A stretch of 33,948 bases of DNA from Porphyromonadaceae bacterium (GCA_022840285.1 JALHIE010000025.1:1-33948), one strand, 5' to 3'; positions 9,275-18,362 are shown, counted from the first letter of the stretch. The notes: generated by a model from the sequence alone, not told the origin. Numbers and translations: made by a program.

Positions 9275-10171
9275 TTATTCCATCAGTTTTGTTTCGAGTA
9301 CCTGGCTTAGTGAAAAATTCTCAAGACCAAGATAATATGCGGCAGTATCTACCAATGCTTCCAGGGGTATCAGACCTACGATTTCAGCTCCAATAATAGG
9401 CACACCGTAACGGTTAGCTTCTATACGAACCAGTTCGTGGGCCCTGTAAATGGCCGTTTTGGTATAATCGGTCAGGTTCATGGAAACCTGGGTTATGCCT
9501 CGTTCCTCCAGCGCCACGCCCATTCCTCTACAGAAACGCAATCCACCTCCGATAAAACGCACTTTTTTGGCGATTGCCTGAGCAATTTCAAGGTTGCCGG
9601 TTCCTAAGTTCACGTTGTAGGCCACCAAAGGCATACGTGCCCCCACAGCAACAGCTCCGGCCGTGGAATGACGTTCCGCGGGTCCGAAATCGGGTTTCCA
9701 CTCCTCTTTTTTTATTTTTTCCGCCATTCCTTCAAACTCACCTTTCCGGATGTTCGCTAAGTTTTCACGATGGGGCGCCGAAGCCGATTTTTCATACAGG
9801 AAAACAGGCAGGTTATAGCGCTCTGCAACCGCTTGTGCGACCTCTTTTGAAAGTGCTACGGCATCCTCCGATGTTACGTTCTTGATGGGAATAAAAGGGA
9901 CTACGTCAACGGCGCCCATTCGGGGGTGTTGTCCCCTGTGCTGGTTCATGTCGATAAGTTCTACCGCTTTACCTACGGCTTGGATAACGGCATTTTTCAA
10001 CTCTTCGGGTTCGCCTAGAACGGTCACAACAAGCCGGTTATGGTCTTCATCCCTGCTATAATCCAACAGTTTTACATTCTCTTTAGCGCGGAAGCATTCC
10101 ACGATCTTTTCAATTTTCTCTTTGTCGCACCCTTCGCTGAAATTAGGCACGCATTCCATGATTTTGTTCAT
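9275..10171 (-). CDS. ftcD: Glutamate formimidoyltransferase
   Basis: Transfers the formimino group from N-formimino-glutamate to tetrahydrofolate, releasing glutamate. This is the fourth step of the folate-linked histidine pathway. At 298 residues it is the stand-alone transferase (N and C subdomains) without the cyclodeaminase part, which is supplied by fchA. Conserved features include VPNFSEG (8-14), the catalytic histidine His82 in QHPRMGAVDVVPF with His78 just before it, and YNVNLGT (about 184-190). It begins 39 nt after hutU and ends 14 nt before the pnuC-like gene. The presence of ftcD and absence of hutG or hutF show which of the known FIGLU disposal routes this organism uses. Confidence 0.96.
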   Translation of the reverse strand: MNKIMECVPNFSEGCDKEKIEKIVECFRAKENVKLLDYSRDEDHNRLVVTVLGEPEELKNAVIQAVGKAVELIDMNQHRGQHPRMGAVDVVPFIPIKNVTSEDAVALSKEVAQAVAERYNLPVFLYEKSASAPHRENLANIRKGEFEGMAEKIKKEEWKPDFGPAERHSTAGAVAVGARMPLVAYNVNLGTGNLEIAQAIAKKVRFIGGGLRFCRGMGVALEERGITQVSMNLTDYTKTAIYRAHELVRIEANRYGVPIIGAEIVGLIPLEALVDTAAYYLGLENFSLSQVLETKLME

Positions 10172-10210
10172 ATCAAGACTCCTGCTCCCCAGGAAAAGAG
10201 CTTTTTAAAA

Positions 10211-12214
10211 TTATTGTTTGTAATTTGTGATATTCTTTATTATTTCCTCATCCACCAGGTAGGGTTCGGTAATGTGATAACCGTCGACAAACGACCGGTT
10301 AAAATCCTGAACGGTACTCATGGCATTTGGATTTCTTGCCCATGAACGGCGGGCAACACCTCCCATAACGTCCCAAATCATTGCCGAGCGGAGGATTTCG
10401 TCCACGCGTTCACTGCCGTCACACACCATTCCGAATCCACCGTTAACGGCTTTTCCTATACCTACGCCACCTCCGTTGTGCAGTGCCACCAGGCTCATCC
10501 CCCGCGCAGCATTCCCGGCGAAGCATTGTACGGCCATATCCGCCATCACGTTACTGCCGTCCTTGATGTTTGCAGTCTCGCGGAATGGGGAATCGGTGCC
10601 GCTCACATCATGGTGGTCACGCCCGAGCATCACGGGGCCGATCTCTCCGTTTCGCACCATCTCGTTGAACCTTAATGCAATATTCAAGCGTCCAAGCGCA
10701 TCCTGATACAAAATACGGGCTTGAGTACCTACAACAAGTCGATTCTTTTCCGCGTCGCGAATCCAAATCCAGTTATCCATATCTTGTCCGCGGCGTGTAG
10801 GATCAATACAATCCATGGCAGCTTTATCCGTTTTGATCAGATCTTCGTGTTTTCCGCTCAGGCACACCCAACGGAAAGGGCCATAACCGTAATCGAACAA
10901 CTCGGGTCCCATGATATCTTCCACGTACGAAGGGAAAATAAACCCCTCTTTATCGTCGACGCCGTTTTTCGAAATCTCAATCACGCCGGCATCGTAAACC
11001 GCTTTCATAAACGAGTTTCCATAATCAAAGAAGTAAGTGCCGTTGGCAACCAGTTTTCTGACGACATTGAAATGACGACGCAAGGATGCATCCACCAATT
11101 CATGAAACCGGGTTCGGTCTTCTTCCAGCAACCGGGTACGCTCATCGAACGGGATTCCCGCAGGGCAATATCCGCCCGTGTAGGGTTCGTGGCAGGAGGT
11201 CTGGTCACTCAACAGATCGATATGGATATTTTTTGCCTCTGCAAATTCAAGCAAATCGACAATGTTTCCGTGATATGCAATAGAAAGTGGTTTTTTGTGT
11301 GCCATCGACTCACGAGCCCAGGCGAAAGCCTGTTGCTTGTCTCCGGTTATTTTGTGTACCCACCCCTGCGAATGACGGGTTTCTATCCGCGAATAATCCA
11401 CCTCTGCCACGATGGATACCGCGCCGGCAATATCGGCAGCTTTAGGTTGCGCACCGCTCATTCCACCCAATCCCGACGATACAAACAGGTGTCCCCGTAA
11501 ATCTCCGTCTTGCGGTATGCCAAGCTTTAACCTTCCGGCATTGAGCAATGTGTTGAATGTTCCGTGAACAATTCCCTGAGGACCGATATACATCCAACCC
11601 CCGGCCGTCATTTGTCCGTAGTTGGCAACGCCCATCTGTGCGGCAATCTCCCAATCTGGGAGATTATCGAATTGACCAATCATCATTGAATTGGTTATAA
11701 TCACACGCGGTGCATCGGGTTTGGATTTAAACAATCCGAGCGGATGTCCGCTTTCCACCACAAGCGTTTGCTCTTGTGTCAACTGTTCCAGGTACATTTT
11801 TATCAACCGGTACTGCATCCAGTTCTGACAAACCTGCCCTGTTTCGCCATAGGTTACCAGTTCATATGGGTATAAGGCAATATCAAAACAGAGGTTGTTG
11901 TCAATCATCACCTGGAAAGCTTTTCCTTCCACGCAATTTCCTTTATAATCATCTATCGGCTTTGCTTTCAGATCACCTTCGGGACGATAACGGTAGCCAT
12001 AAATTCTCCCCCTGGTCCATAGCTCTTCTAAAAATTCAGGAGCCAGCTTCTTATGCAATTCACACGGAATATAGCGTAAAACGTTTTTTAAGGCGATTTC
12101 GGCCTGGGCAGGTGTCAGTCGGAAGCCGCGGTCGGGCGCACGGCGAATACCCTCTTTAAAGGTAGGATAATGAGGCAATTCGCTGGATAAGGTTATTTTC
12201 ACTTTATCAGACAT
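10211..12214 (-). CDS. hutU: Urocanate hydratase, long form
   Basis: Second step of histidine degradation: hydrates urocanate to 4-imidazolone-5-propanoate using a tightly bound NAD+ as electrophile. Recognisable parts are YGQMTAGGWMYIGPQG (about 199-214), the NAD-binding glycine-rich GLGGMSGAQPKA (248-259), ETRHSQGW, and a C-terminal GRDHHDVSGTDSPFRET. At 667 residues it is about 110 longer than the 550-560 residue enzyme of Pseudomonas or Bacillus and close to the vertebrate enzyme; the extra length is in insertions spread through the protein. It is the first gene of the leftward hut run, starting 104 nt from the nearest element of the divergent cutC promoter. I could not find a convincing Bacteroidetes promoter for it. 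Confidence 0.97.
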   Translation of the reverse strand: MSDKVKITLSSELPHYPTFKEGIRRAPDRGFRLTPAQAEIALKNVLRYIPCELHKKLAPEFLEELWTRGRIYGYRYRPEGDLKAKPIDDYKGNCVEGKAFQVMIDNNLCFDIALYPYELVTYGETGQVCQNWMQYRLIKMYLEQLTQEQTLVVESGHPLGLFKSKPDAPRVIITNSMMIGQFDNLPDWEIAAQMGVANYGQMTAGGWMYIGPQGIVHGTFNTLLNAGRLKLGIPQDGDLRGHLFVSSGLGGMSGAQPKAADIAGAVSIVAEVDYSRIETRHSQGWVHKITGDKQQAFAWARESMAHKKPLSIAYHGNIVDLLEFAEAKNIHIDLLSDQTSCHEPYTGGYCPAGIPFDERTRLLEEDRTRFHELVDASLRRHFNVVRKLVANGTYFFDYGNSFMKAVYDAGVIEISKNGVDDKEGFIFPSYVEDIMGPELFDYGYGPFRWVCLSGKHEDLIKTDKAAMDCIDPTRRGQDMDNWIWIRDAEKNRLVVGTQARILYQDALGRLNIALRFNEMVRNGEIGPVMLGRDHHDVSGTDSPFRETANIKDGSNVMADMAVQCFAGNAARGMSLVALHNGGGVGIGKAVNGGFGMVCDGSERVDEILRSAMIWDVMGGVARRSWARNPNAMSTVQDFNRSFVDGYHITEPYLVDEEIIKNITNYKQ

Positions 12215-12318
12215 TTAGACATTAGAGTTACAAACTTCTGGACAAATGTTCCGCTTTTGCTTACATATTGACTGTAAAATTAAAGAAAATCGGACTCAAA
12301 AACAAGACTATCGAGAAA

Positions 12319-12350
12319 TTTTATAAAAATGAAATCAATTGTTATCTTTG
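12319..12350 (+). promoter_or_regulatory. Probable promoter of cutC-hexosaminidase
   Basis: A perfect -7 element TATCTTTG (12343-12350) is preceded by TTTT at 12319-12322 with a 20-nt spacer; the -33 element is weak. Transcription would start near 12357 and give a leader of about 100 nt before cutC. It lies in the 242-bp gap between the divergent hutU and cutC genes. Confidence 0.5.
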
Positions 12351-12456
12351 CATCAGCGTAAATCGCGCATTTTGAAAAAATATTACGAAGAAATACTTTT
12401 TACTCGTTTCATATTCAACCACATAGATCAACAATCAACTCATAGAAACTTAAATT

Positions 12457-13212
12457 GTGAAAACGGATTATAAACTCGAAATATGCGCTAACTCTGCCGT
12501 AAGCTGTATCGAAGCACAAAAAGGCGGTGCTTACCGGGTGGAACTTTGTGCAGCAATACCGGAAGGCGGTACAACACCGTCATACGGCGATATTGCCATT
12601 GCGCGGGAACTGTTGCACATTAAGCTTAACGTAATTATCCGTCCACGCGGCGGCGATTTTCTTTATTCCGCGCTAGAGCACAAAATCATGCTCAAAGATA
12701 TCGAAATATGTCGCAAACTGGGTGTTGACGGAATTGTTATCGGCTGTCTCACGGAAGAGGGCGATGTAGACACGGAACGCTGCAGGGAGTTAATGGCGGC
12801 TGCAGGGGAAATGGACGTAACCTTTCACCGGGCATTCGATCAATGCCGTGATCCGTTCGCAAGCCTTGAAGACATTGTTTCTCTGGGGTGCAGCAGAATC
12901 CTCACCTCGGGACAACAACCCAAGGCGGAACAAGGAGTGGAGTTATTGAAAAAACTGGTTCAACAAGCCGGAGAGCGCATCATCATTATGCCGGGAAGCG
13001 GGATTAACGAGAACAACATTGCAACGATTGCCCGGGAAACCGGGGCGGTAGAATTTCATCTTTCTGCCCGTGAGGCGGTGGAAAGTAAGATGAAATTCAA
13101 AAACTCAGCCGTTTCAATGGGGGGGACAAACATCACGATCAACGAATTTGAACAATTGATTACCAGTGCCCAAAAAGTAAAAGACACACGGACTGTTTTA
13201 AATATAAAATGA
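12457..13212 (+). CDS. cutC: CutC family protein (copper homeostasis protein, role debated)
   Basis: A 251-residue cytosolic TIM-barrel protein of the CutC family, with LEICANSAVSCIEAQKGGA near the N-terminus, RPRGGDF (about 62-68) and FHRAFDQCRD (about 126-135). Family members were linked to copper tolerance in E. coli, but that role is disputed and no enzyme activity is established. The start is GTG: an in-frame TAA stands just six bases upstream, and no ATG lies at the N-terminus, so GTG at 12457 is the only start that keeps the conserved beginning. It is one nucleotide from the next gene, a secreted hexosaminidase, so the two are almost certainly co-expressed. This hints at a carbohydrate-linked role, which is inference. 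Confidence 0.93.
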   Translation: MKTDYKLEICANSAVSCIEAQKGGAYRVELCAAIPEGGTTPSYGDIAIARELLHIKLNVIIRPRGGDFLYSALEHKIMLKDIEICRKLGVDGIVIGCLTEEGDVDTERCRELMAAAGEMDVTFHRAFDQCRDPFASLEDIVSLGCSRILTSGQQPKAEQGVELLKKLVQQAGERIIIMPGSGINENNIATIARETGAVEFHLSAREAVESKMKFKNSAVSMGGTNITINEFEQLITSAQKVKDTRTVLNIK

Positions 13213-13213
13213 A

Positions 13214-15550
13214 ATGAAAAAATTCAAGATTCTCTCTGTGCTTATTGCAGTAATCGCCCTGTTGTCCTCCTGCTCACTTAAGGAAAGAAAAAGCACAGAG
13301 TCTGCCAATTACCAGGTTATTCCGTTGCCATCGGAAATCGTGACATCCGAAGGAAATCCTTTTGTTTTGTCCTCATCAGTAAAAATCCTGTTTCCGGAGG
13401 GGAATGAAAAGATGCACCGTAACGCGGAATTCTTAGCGGAATTTCTGGATATATCCACAGGAATAAAACCGGACATAACCTCGGCGGCACCGGAAAAGAA
13501 CGCCATCATTTTGGGTATCGGTCTCCAACATTCAAATAAAGAAGCCTATGAAATAGTTGTCGACGAAAACAGCATAACCATAACGGGCGCAAGTGAAGCT
13601 GCTGTCTTTTACGGGATACAGACGTTGCGCAAATCTGTTTCGGCAGACGCAAAGCGTATTGTTTTCCAACCCGTGAAAATCAAAGACGAACCCCGGTTCG
13701 CTTACCGCGGCATGATGCTGGATGTGGCACGCCATTTCCAGTCGGCAGATTTTGTAAAAAGATACATCGATATCCTGGCATTACACAACATCAATCGCTT
13801 TCACTGGCACCTGACCGATGATCAAGGATGGAGAATTGAAATAAAGGCCTATCCGAAACTAACGGTGATCGGGTCGCAGCGCGAACAAACTGTTGTGGGC
13901 AGAAACACAGGGGAATATGATGGAAAGCCTCACGGTGGTTTTTATACACAGGAAGAGATTAAAGATATCGTTAAATATGCCCAAGATCGGTACATCACCG
14001 TCATTCCCGAGATCGATCTTCCGGGACATATGTTGGCCGCCCTTGCTGCATATCCCGAACTGGGCTGCACAGGCGGTCCGTACGAAGTTGCGGGTTCATG
14101 GGGAGTTTTTGACGATGTTCTTTGTCCGGGAAAAGAGGAAACTTTCACTTTCCTGGAAAGCGTCCTTTCGGAAGTGATTGAACTTTTCCCGTCCGAATAC
14201 ATCCACATCGGCGGTGATGAATGTCCCAAGGTCCGATGGGAAGAGTGTTCCGATTGTCAGGCTCGTATAAAGGAATTAAAACTAAAGGACAAAGAAGGAC
14301 ATAAAGCAGAACATTACCTGCAAAGCTACGTGACTGCACGCATCGAAAAATTCCTGAATAATAAGGGAAAAAGCATTATCGGCTGGGACGAGATTCTGGA
14401 AGGGGAACTGGCGCCAAACGCAACGGTCATGTCTTGGCGTGGGATGGAAGGAGGTATTCAGGCTGCTCAAATGGGACACGATGTAATTATGACACCAACC
14501 GCTTATTGCTATTTCGACTATTACCAGACCCAGAACACCGACGAAGAGCCATTGGCAATCGGCGGATATGTCCCTATCGAGAAAGTGTACAGCTTTGAAC
14601 CGGCACCTGAAATTTTAACAGACAAACAAAAAGCACATATACTGGGGCTACAAGCTAACTTGTGGACAGAATACATTGAAACGCCGGATTACGTGGAATA
14701 CATGGTAATGCCCCGTATCGCCGCGCTATCCGAAGCACAATGGGTAAAGCCCGAAAAGAAGAATTACGAAGCATTCCTTACCCGGCTACCCGGACTGCTC
14801 AACCTGTACGGCAAGCTGGGTTACAACTATGCAACACATGTTTTCGACGTGCAGGCAAAAATGATTCCCAATTTCGAAACCAATTCGCTCGATGTGGAAT
14901 TGTCAACCATTGACAATGCACCGGTATATTATACGCTCGACGGTACGGTTCCTGCCGTTTCGTCGACAAAATACGACGGCAAATTCTCCATCCGGGAGAA
15001 TACAGAAATTAAAGCAATGGCTATCCGCGAAGGTGGAAACACAAGCAAAGTTCTCTCGGAAAAAATTAATGCAAGCAAAGCCAGCTACAAACCCATAACA
15101 CTGCTAACTACACCGGACCCGAACTACAGGTATACCGGTGAAGGCATGCTGGTCGACGGCCTTTTCGGGAACAGTACGAATTACAAAACCGGAAAATGGA
15201 TGGGTTTCAAGGGTGAAAACATAGTGGCCATAATCGATATGCTCGAACCCACGGAAATTTCAACCGCTCAAATCCGTAACTGCGTGGTAACCGGCGACTG
15301 GATCTTTGATGCATCGGAAATTATTCTCGAATCCTCCGATAACAACTCAGTATTCACTATAGTCAACAGTCAAAAACTGCTGGATGCAAACACCACACAT
15401 TGGTCGGACATTGCTGTCCATACGCTGTCTTTCGATCCTGTAACCGCCCGTTATTTCAGGCTGACGGTCAAACCAACGGTTATGCCGGCATGGCATCCGG
15501 GAAAAGGGAGCAAAGGCTATGTGTTCATCGATGAAATATCGTTGAACTGA
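13214..15550 (+). CDS. Beta-N-acetylhexosaminidase, GH20 lipoprotein
   Basis: Exo-acting glycosidase predicted to remove terminal GlcNAc/GalNAc from glycans. The 778 residues begin with a lipoprotein signal ending in the lipobox LSSC (Cys20), so it is anchored in an outer or periplasmic membrane leaflet. A GH20 N-terminal domain (about 33-155) is followed by the catalytic barrel (about 160-510) with FHWHLTDDQGWR (196-207) and the catalytic Asp335-Glu336 pair in HIGGDECP. A chitobiase/Fn3-like C-terminal domain (about 545-615, PVYYTLDGTVP) and a discoidin-like carbohydrate-binding domain (about 635-778) complete it. It follows cutC by one nucleotide and converges with nhaD 7 nt away. The exact glycan is unknown. 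Confidence 0.95.
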   Translation: MKKFKILSVLIAVIALLSSCSLKERKSTESANYQVIPLPSEIVTSEGNPFVLSSSVKILFPEGNEKMHRNAEFLAEFLDISTGIKPDITSAAPEKNAIILGIGLQHSNKEAYEIVVDENSITITGASEAAVFYGIQTLRKSVSADAKRIVFQPVKIKDEPRFAYRGMMLDVARHFQSADFVKRYIDILALHNINRFHWHLTDDQGWRIEIKAYPKLTVIGSQREQTVVGRNTGEYDGKPHGGFYTQEEIKDIVKYAQDRYITVIPEIDLPGHMLAALAAYPELGCTGGPYEVAGSWGVFDDVLCPGKEETFTFLESVLSEVIELFPSEYIHIGGDECPKVRWEECSDCQARIKELKLKDKEGHKAEHYLQSYVTARIEKFLNNKGKSIIGWDEILEGELAPNATVMSWRGMEGGIQAAQMGHDVIMTPTAYCYFDYYQTQNTDEEPLAIGGYVPIEKVYSFEPAPEILTDKQKAHILGLQANLWTEYIETPDYVEYMVMPRIAALSEAQWVKPEKKNYEAFLTRLPGLLNLYGKLGYNYATHVFDVQAKMIPNFETNSLDVELSTIDNAPVYYTLDGTVPAVSSTKYDGKFSIRENTEIKAMAIREGGNTSKVLSEKINASKASYKPITLLTTPDPNYRYTGEGMLVDGLFGNSTNYKTGKWMGFKGENIVAIIDMLEPTEISTAQIRNCVVTGDWIFDASEIILESSDNNSVFTIVNSQKLLDANTTHWSDIAVHTLSFDPVTARYFRLTVKPTVMPAWHPGKGSKGYVFIDEISLN

Positions 15551-15557
15551 CTCCGGG

Positions 15558-16964
15558 TTACGCCATCGCCAGGAACAGCAGAATGCCTGCAACGTACCCC
15601 AGTATTGCCAACGGCGTAAATCGTTTGAAAAAATAACCGAAGCTTATTTTTTCCAGTCCCATTACGGCTACTCCGGTAGCCGATCCGATGATGAAAATAC
15701 TGCCCCCGGTCACCGCACAATACGCCAGCAAAGTCCAGAAACCGCCGTCAGCTACAAAATACTGCATGTACGGCGTTGCCGCTGCCGACGCTTCTACTAC
15801 CGGATACATTCCCATGGTTGCTGCCACCAACGCCACGTTATCCACAACGGACGAGATAGCACCACTGATTATACTAATGGTGTAGGGTTCCTTTATGTTG
15901 GAGGAAAGAACATCGGCAAAAAGCGAAAGTTGTCCGCCAACATTCAACGCGGCCACCGACATCAGGATGCCGAAGAAAAAGAAAATCGTGGGCAAATCCA
16001 CCGAACGGGACAACGTTGGAATACGCAACTTGTCCGATTCCCGGATATCGTTTATCCGCCCATACATTAAATCGGTATATATCCATAAAAATACCAACCC
16101 AATCAACACGCACATGAAAGCAGGCAGGTGAGTTATAGTCTGAAAAACTGGAACAAAAGCAAGGGATGAAATCCCGATCCAAAAAATGATTATTCTTGAT
16201 CTGTTCGGAATACGTTCAATGTAAATGTCATCGGCCGATAAATTACTGATTTGGCGTAACTTTGTCCCTTTCTTGAATAACCAAAAATCAGCTATTATCA
16301 ACGGAACCAATAAATTGACCAATGCCGGCAAAAATAGATGCGATATCTGATGCCATGCCGTGATGTTTCCGCCCGTCCACAGTAAAAGTGTTGTCACGTC
16401 GCCGATGGGTGACCAGGAACCGCCCGCATTTGCTGCCAGGATAATAATGCTGGCGTATTTCATGCGGTCGGTATGATCCGGAACTAGCTTGCGAAGAACG
16501 GCAATTAGCACGATGGCAGCTGCCAGGTTATCAAGCAAAGCAGAAAAGAAAAAAGACGACAAACCTATCATCCACAACAATTTACGCTTATTCTCGGTAC
16601 GTAGCGAACGCGAGATAGCCATAAATCCTCCGTGCTTGTCCACGATATTTACGATAAGTAACGAACACATCACAAAGAACAAAGTCTGCGCTACATCACC
16701 CAAATGAGGCACAAAAGCTTTCTCTGTTAAATAACGTACAATCTGATCTTTAACGGGAAAGTTCTCCAGTTCAGTTTGCTTAACAAATTGCAGAAAGTCT
16801 GGATTCTGACGTTCTACCAGGATGTCCTGTGAACCAAACACAAGCATCAGCCAAAGGGTGATGCACACAAACAGCGCCGTTGCTGATTTATTTACCTTAA
16901 TTTTATCCTCGAGCGCAATGGCTACGATTCCAAGGATAAAAACAACCGGCATTGCATAGTACAT
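15558..16964 (-). CDS. nhaD: Sodium/proton antiporter, NhaD type
   Basis: A 468-residue inner-membrane protein of the ion-transporter superfamily, with about 11-13 hydrophobic segments. NhaD-type features are FSALLDNLAAAIVLIAVLRK (about 151-170) and ANAGGSWSPIGDVTT (about 184-198), the charged residues of which lie in membrane segments thought to carry Na+ and H+. It would export Na+ (or Li+) in exchange for protons and help with salt and alkaline pH. It starts 12 nt after nfo and is probably co-transcribed with it, although the two functions are unrelated. Its end is 7 nt from the end of the hexosaminidase gene on the other strand. Arsenical-pump relatives look similar, but the motifs fit NhaD. 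Confidence 0.93.
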   Translation of the reverse strand: MYYAMPVVFILGIVAIALEDKIKVNKSATALFVCITLWLMLVFGSQDILVERQNPDFLQFVKQTELENFPVKDQIVRYLTEKAFVPHLGDVAQTLFFVMCSLLIVNIVDKHGGFMAISRSLRTENKRKLLWMIGLSSFFFSALLDNLAAAIVLIAVLRKLVPDHTDRMKYASIIILAANAGGSWSPIGDVTTLLLWTGGNITAWHQISHLFLPALVNLLVPLIIADFWLFKKGTKLRQISNLSADDIYIERIPNRSRIIIFWIGISSLAFVPVFQTITHLPAFMCVLIGLVFLWIYTDLMYGRINDIRESDKLRIPTLSRSVDLPTIFFFFGILMSVAALNVGGQLSLFADVLSSNIKEPYTISIISGAISSVVDNVALVAATMGMYPVVEASAAATPYMQYFVADGGFWTLLAYCAVTGGSIFIIGSATGVAVMGLEKISFGYFFKRFTPLAILGYVAGILLFLAMA

Positions 16965-16976
16965 ACGTTTGAATTA

Positions 16977-17825
16977 TTAGTGATGAGTAATAAGCGAGTA
17001 AAGTTGTTCTATCTCTTCGGCCCATAACGTTTCGTCAGGGGTTTCAAGGATCAATGGGATATTATCGAAACGATTATCGTTCATGATAAGAGAAAAGACC
17101 TCCATATTCATCAATCCTTTTCCGAGGCTGTCGTGACGATCGACACGAGATGCCAGTTCCTTTTTGGAATCGTTTACGTGCATTCCTTTCAGATAGCTAA
17201 ATCCAATAATCTCTTCGAATTGACGAAATGTATTTTCAAACCCATCACGGGTTCTTATTTCGTAACCCGACGCCAGTGTATGAGCTGTATCGAGACACGC
17301 CCCTACCCGGCTTTTATCCTCCACTTTATCAATGATATGGGCAATTTGTTCAAAAGTATGTCCCAAATTGGTCCCTTGCCCCGCCGTATTCTCTATGACA
17401 GCTGTTACCCCGTTCGTTCTTTCTAGCGACAGGTTAATGGATTCGGCAATTCTGTCCAGGCAATCATCGACCGACAATTGGTTTAAATGACTGCCGGGAT
17501 GAAAATTCAGCCGGTTCAATCCCAGTTGTTCACAACGTTTCATTTCATCGAAAAAGGCGGAACGTGATTTATTCAAGCCTTCTTCTTCGGGATGACCCAG
17601 GTTGATCAGGTAACTGTCGTGTGGAAGAATATGATCCGGAGAGTAGCCATACTCTTCGCACCGTGATTTAAACAAATCGATATTTTGTTGCGTATAGGGC
17701 GCTGCAAACCATTGACGCTGATTTTTGGTAAAAAAAGCAAAAGCCTTTGCCCCTATCAAATGTGCGTTAACCGGTGCATTTTCCACTCCCCCCGATGCGC
17801 TGATATGTGCTCCTACAAATTTCAT
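16977..17825 (-). CDS. nfo: Endonuclease IV (AP endonuclease)
   Basis: Cleaves DNA 5' to abasic sites in base-excision repair, using three zinc ions. The 282 residues match the family, and all nine metal ligands known from the E. coli enzyme fall at the same positions: His69, His109, Glu145, Asp179, His182, His216, Asp229, His231 and Glu261. The start MKFVGAHISASGG is the normal family N-terminus. It lies upstream of nhaD by 12 nt and has a -7 promoter element about 90 nt before its start. Nothing is unusual; function is secure. Confidence 0.98.
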   Translation of the reverse strand: MKFVGAHISASGGVENAPVNAHLIGAKAFAFFTKNQRQWFAAPYTQQNIDLFKSRCEEYGYSPDHILPHDSYLINLGHPEEEGLNKSRSAFFDEMKRCEQLGLNRLNFHPGSHLNQLSVDDCLDRIAESINLSLERTNGVTAVIENTAGQGTNLGHTFEQIAHIIDKVEDKSRVGACLDTAHTLASGYEIRTRDGFENTFRQFEEIIGFSYLKGMHVNDSKKELASRVDRHDSLGKGLMNMEVFSLIMNDNRFDNIPLILETPDETLWAEEIEQLYSLITHH

Positions 17826-17917
17826 CTTATCTGTTTTTTTAATTTTTACATTTAAAGTCCGTTATCTGTTTTTACAGTAGACAACCATTGCCAACGAACC
17901 TTGTCGGCTGGTAGCCG

Positions 17918-17925
17918 CAAAGATA
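17918..17925 (-). promoter_or_regulatory. Bacteroidetes -7 element before nfo
   Basis: Reads TATCTTTG on the minus strand, an exact TAnnTTTG match, about 92 nt before the nfo start. The -33 position has only T-rich sequence and no TTTG, so the call rests on the -7 box and location. Confidence 0.42.
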
Positions 17926-17980
17926 CGTGATAAAGATTGAAAGAATAAAAAATGCATTGTTTTTGTGCGGAAATTCTTAA

Positions 17981-18006
17981 CGAAAAGATAAAATTTATTA
18001 TCTTTC
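17981..18006 (+). repeat. Imperfect inverted repeat upstream of ybjQ
   Basis: The arms CGAAAAGATAA and TTATCTTTCG face each other across a short A/T spacer, with one unpaired base, about 35 nt before the YbjQ-family start codon. It could be an operator, or a hairpin in the divergent nfo/ybjQ gap. No T-run follows, so it is not a terminator. Confidence 0.4.
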
Positions 18007-18041
18007 GAAAAAATATCTGTTGAATAAAACCAAAAGTTGCT

Positions 18042-18362
18042 ATGCTAATTACTACAACAAACAGCATTGAAGGAAAGCGCATTGTTGCATATTATGGGAT
18101 CGTTAGCGGGGAGACCATCATCGGCGCCAATATTGTAAGGGACTTCTTCGCTTCTATCACCGATGTGATCGGAGGACGTTCCGGGGGGTACGAAAAAGTA
18201 TTGCGAGAAGCGAAAGAAATTGCGTTGCAGGAAATGAGTGAACAAGCCCGGAAGATGGGTGCAAATGCCATCCTGGCGGTCGACATCGACTACGAAACAA
18301 TAGGCAACAACGGCAGCATGCTGATGGTTTCAGCATCGGGTACAGCAGTTAAATCCGAGTAA
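18042..18362 (+). CDS. YbjQ/UPF0145 family protein
   Basis: A 106-residue cytosolic protein of the YbjQ (UPF0145, PF01906) family, which forms small pentameric rings; its biochemical role is not established, although it is often labelled heavy-metal-binding. Family hallmarks are the N-terminal TTTNSIEGKRI, GIVSGETIIGANIVRD (about 19-34), the central VIGGRSGGYEKVL, and the C-terminal GANAILAVDIDYETIG. Length and start agree with the family. It stands alone, divergent from nfo by 216 nt and followed by a 182-bp non-coding gap. Confidence 0.93.
   Translation: MLITTTNSIEGKRIVAYYGIVSGETIIGANIVRDFFASITDVIGGRSGGYEKVLREAKEIALQEMSEQARKMGANAILAVDIDYETIGNNGSMLMVSASGTAVKSE

Noticed and set aside
10721..11500. 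Plus-strand open frame of 259 codons
   Set aside because: Fully antisense to hutU, with no family resemblance or promoter; explained by codon use of hutU.
12215..12300. Possible hutU promoter (AACATTTG on the minus strand at 12243-12250)
   Set aside because: Only a partial -7 match and no TTTG at the right distance; not strong enough to list.
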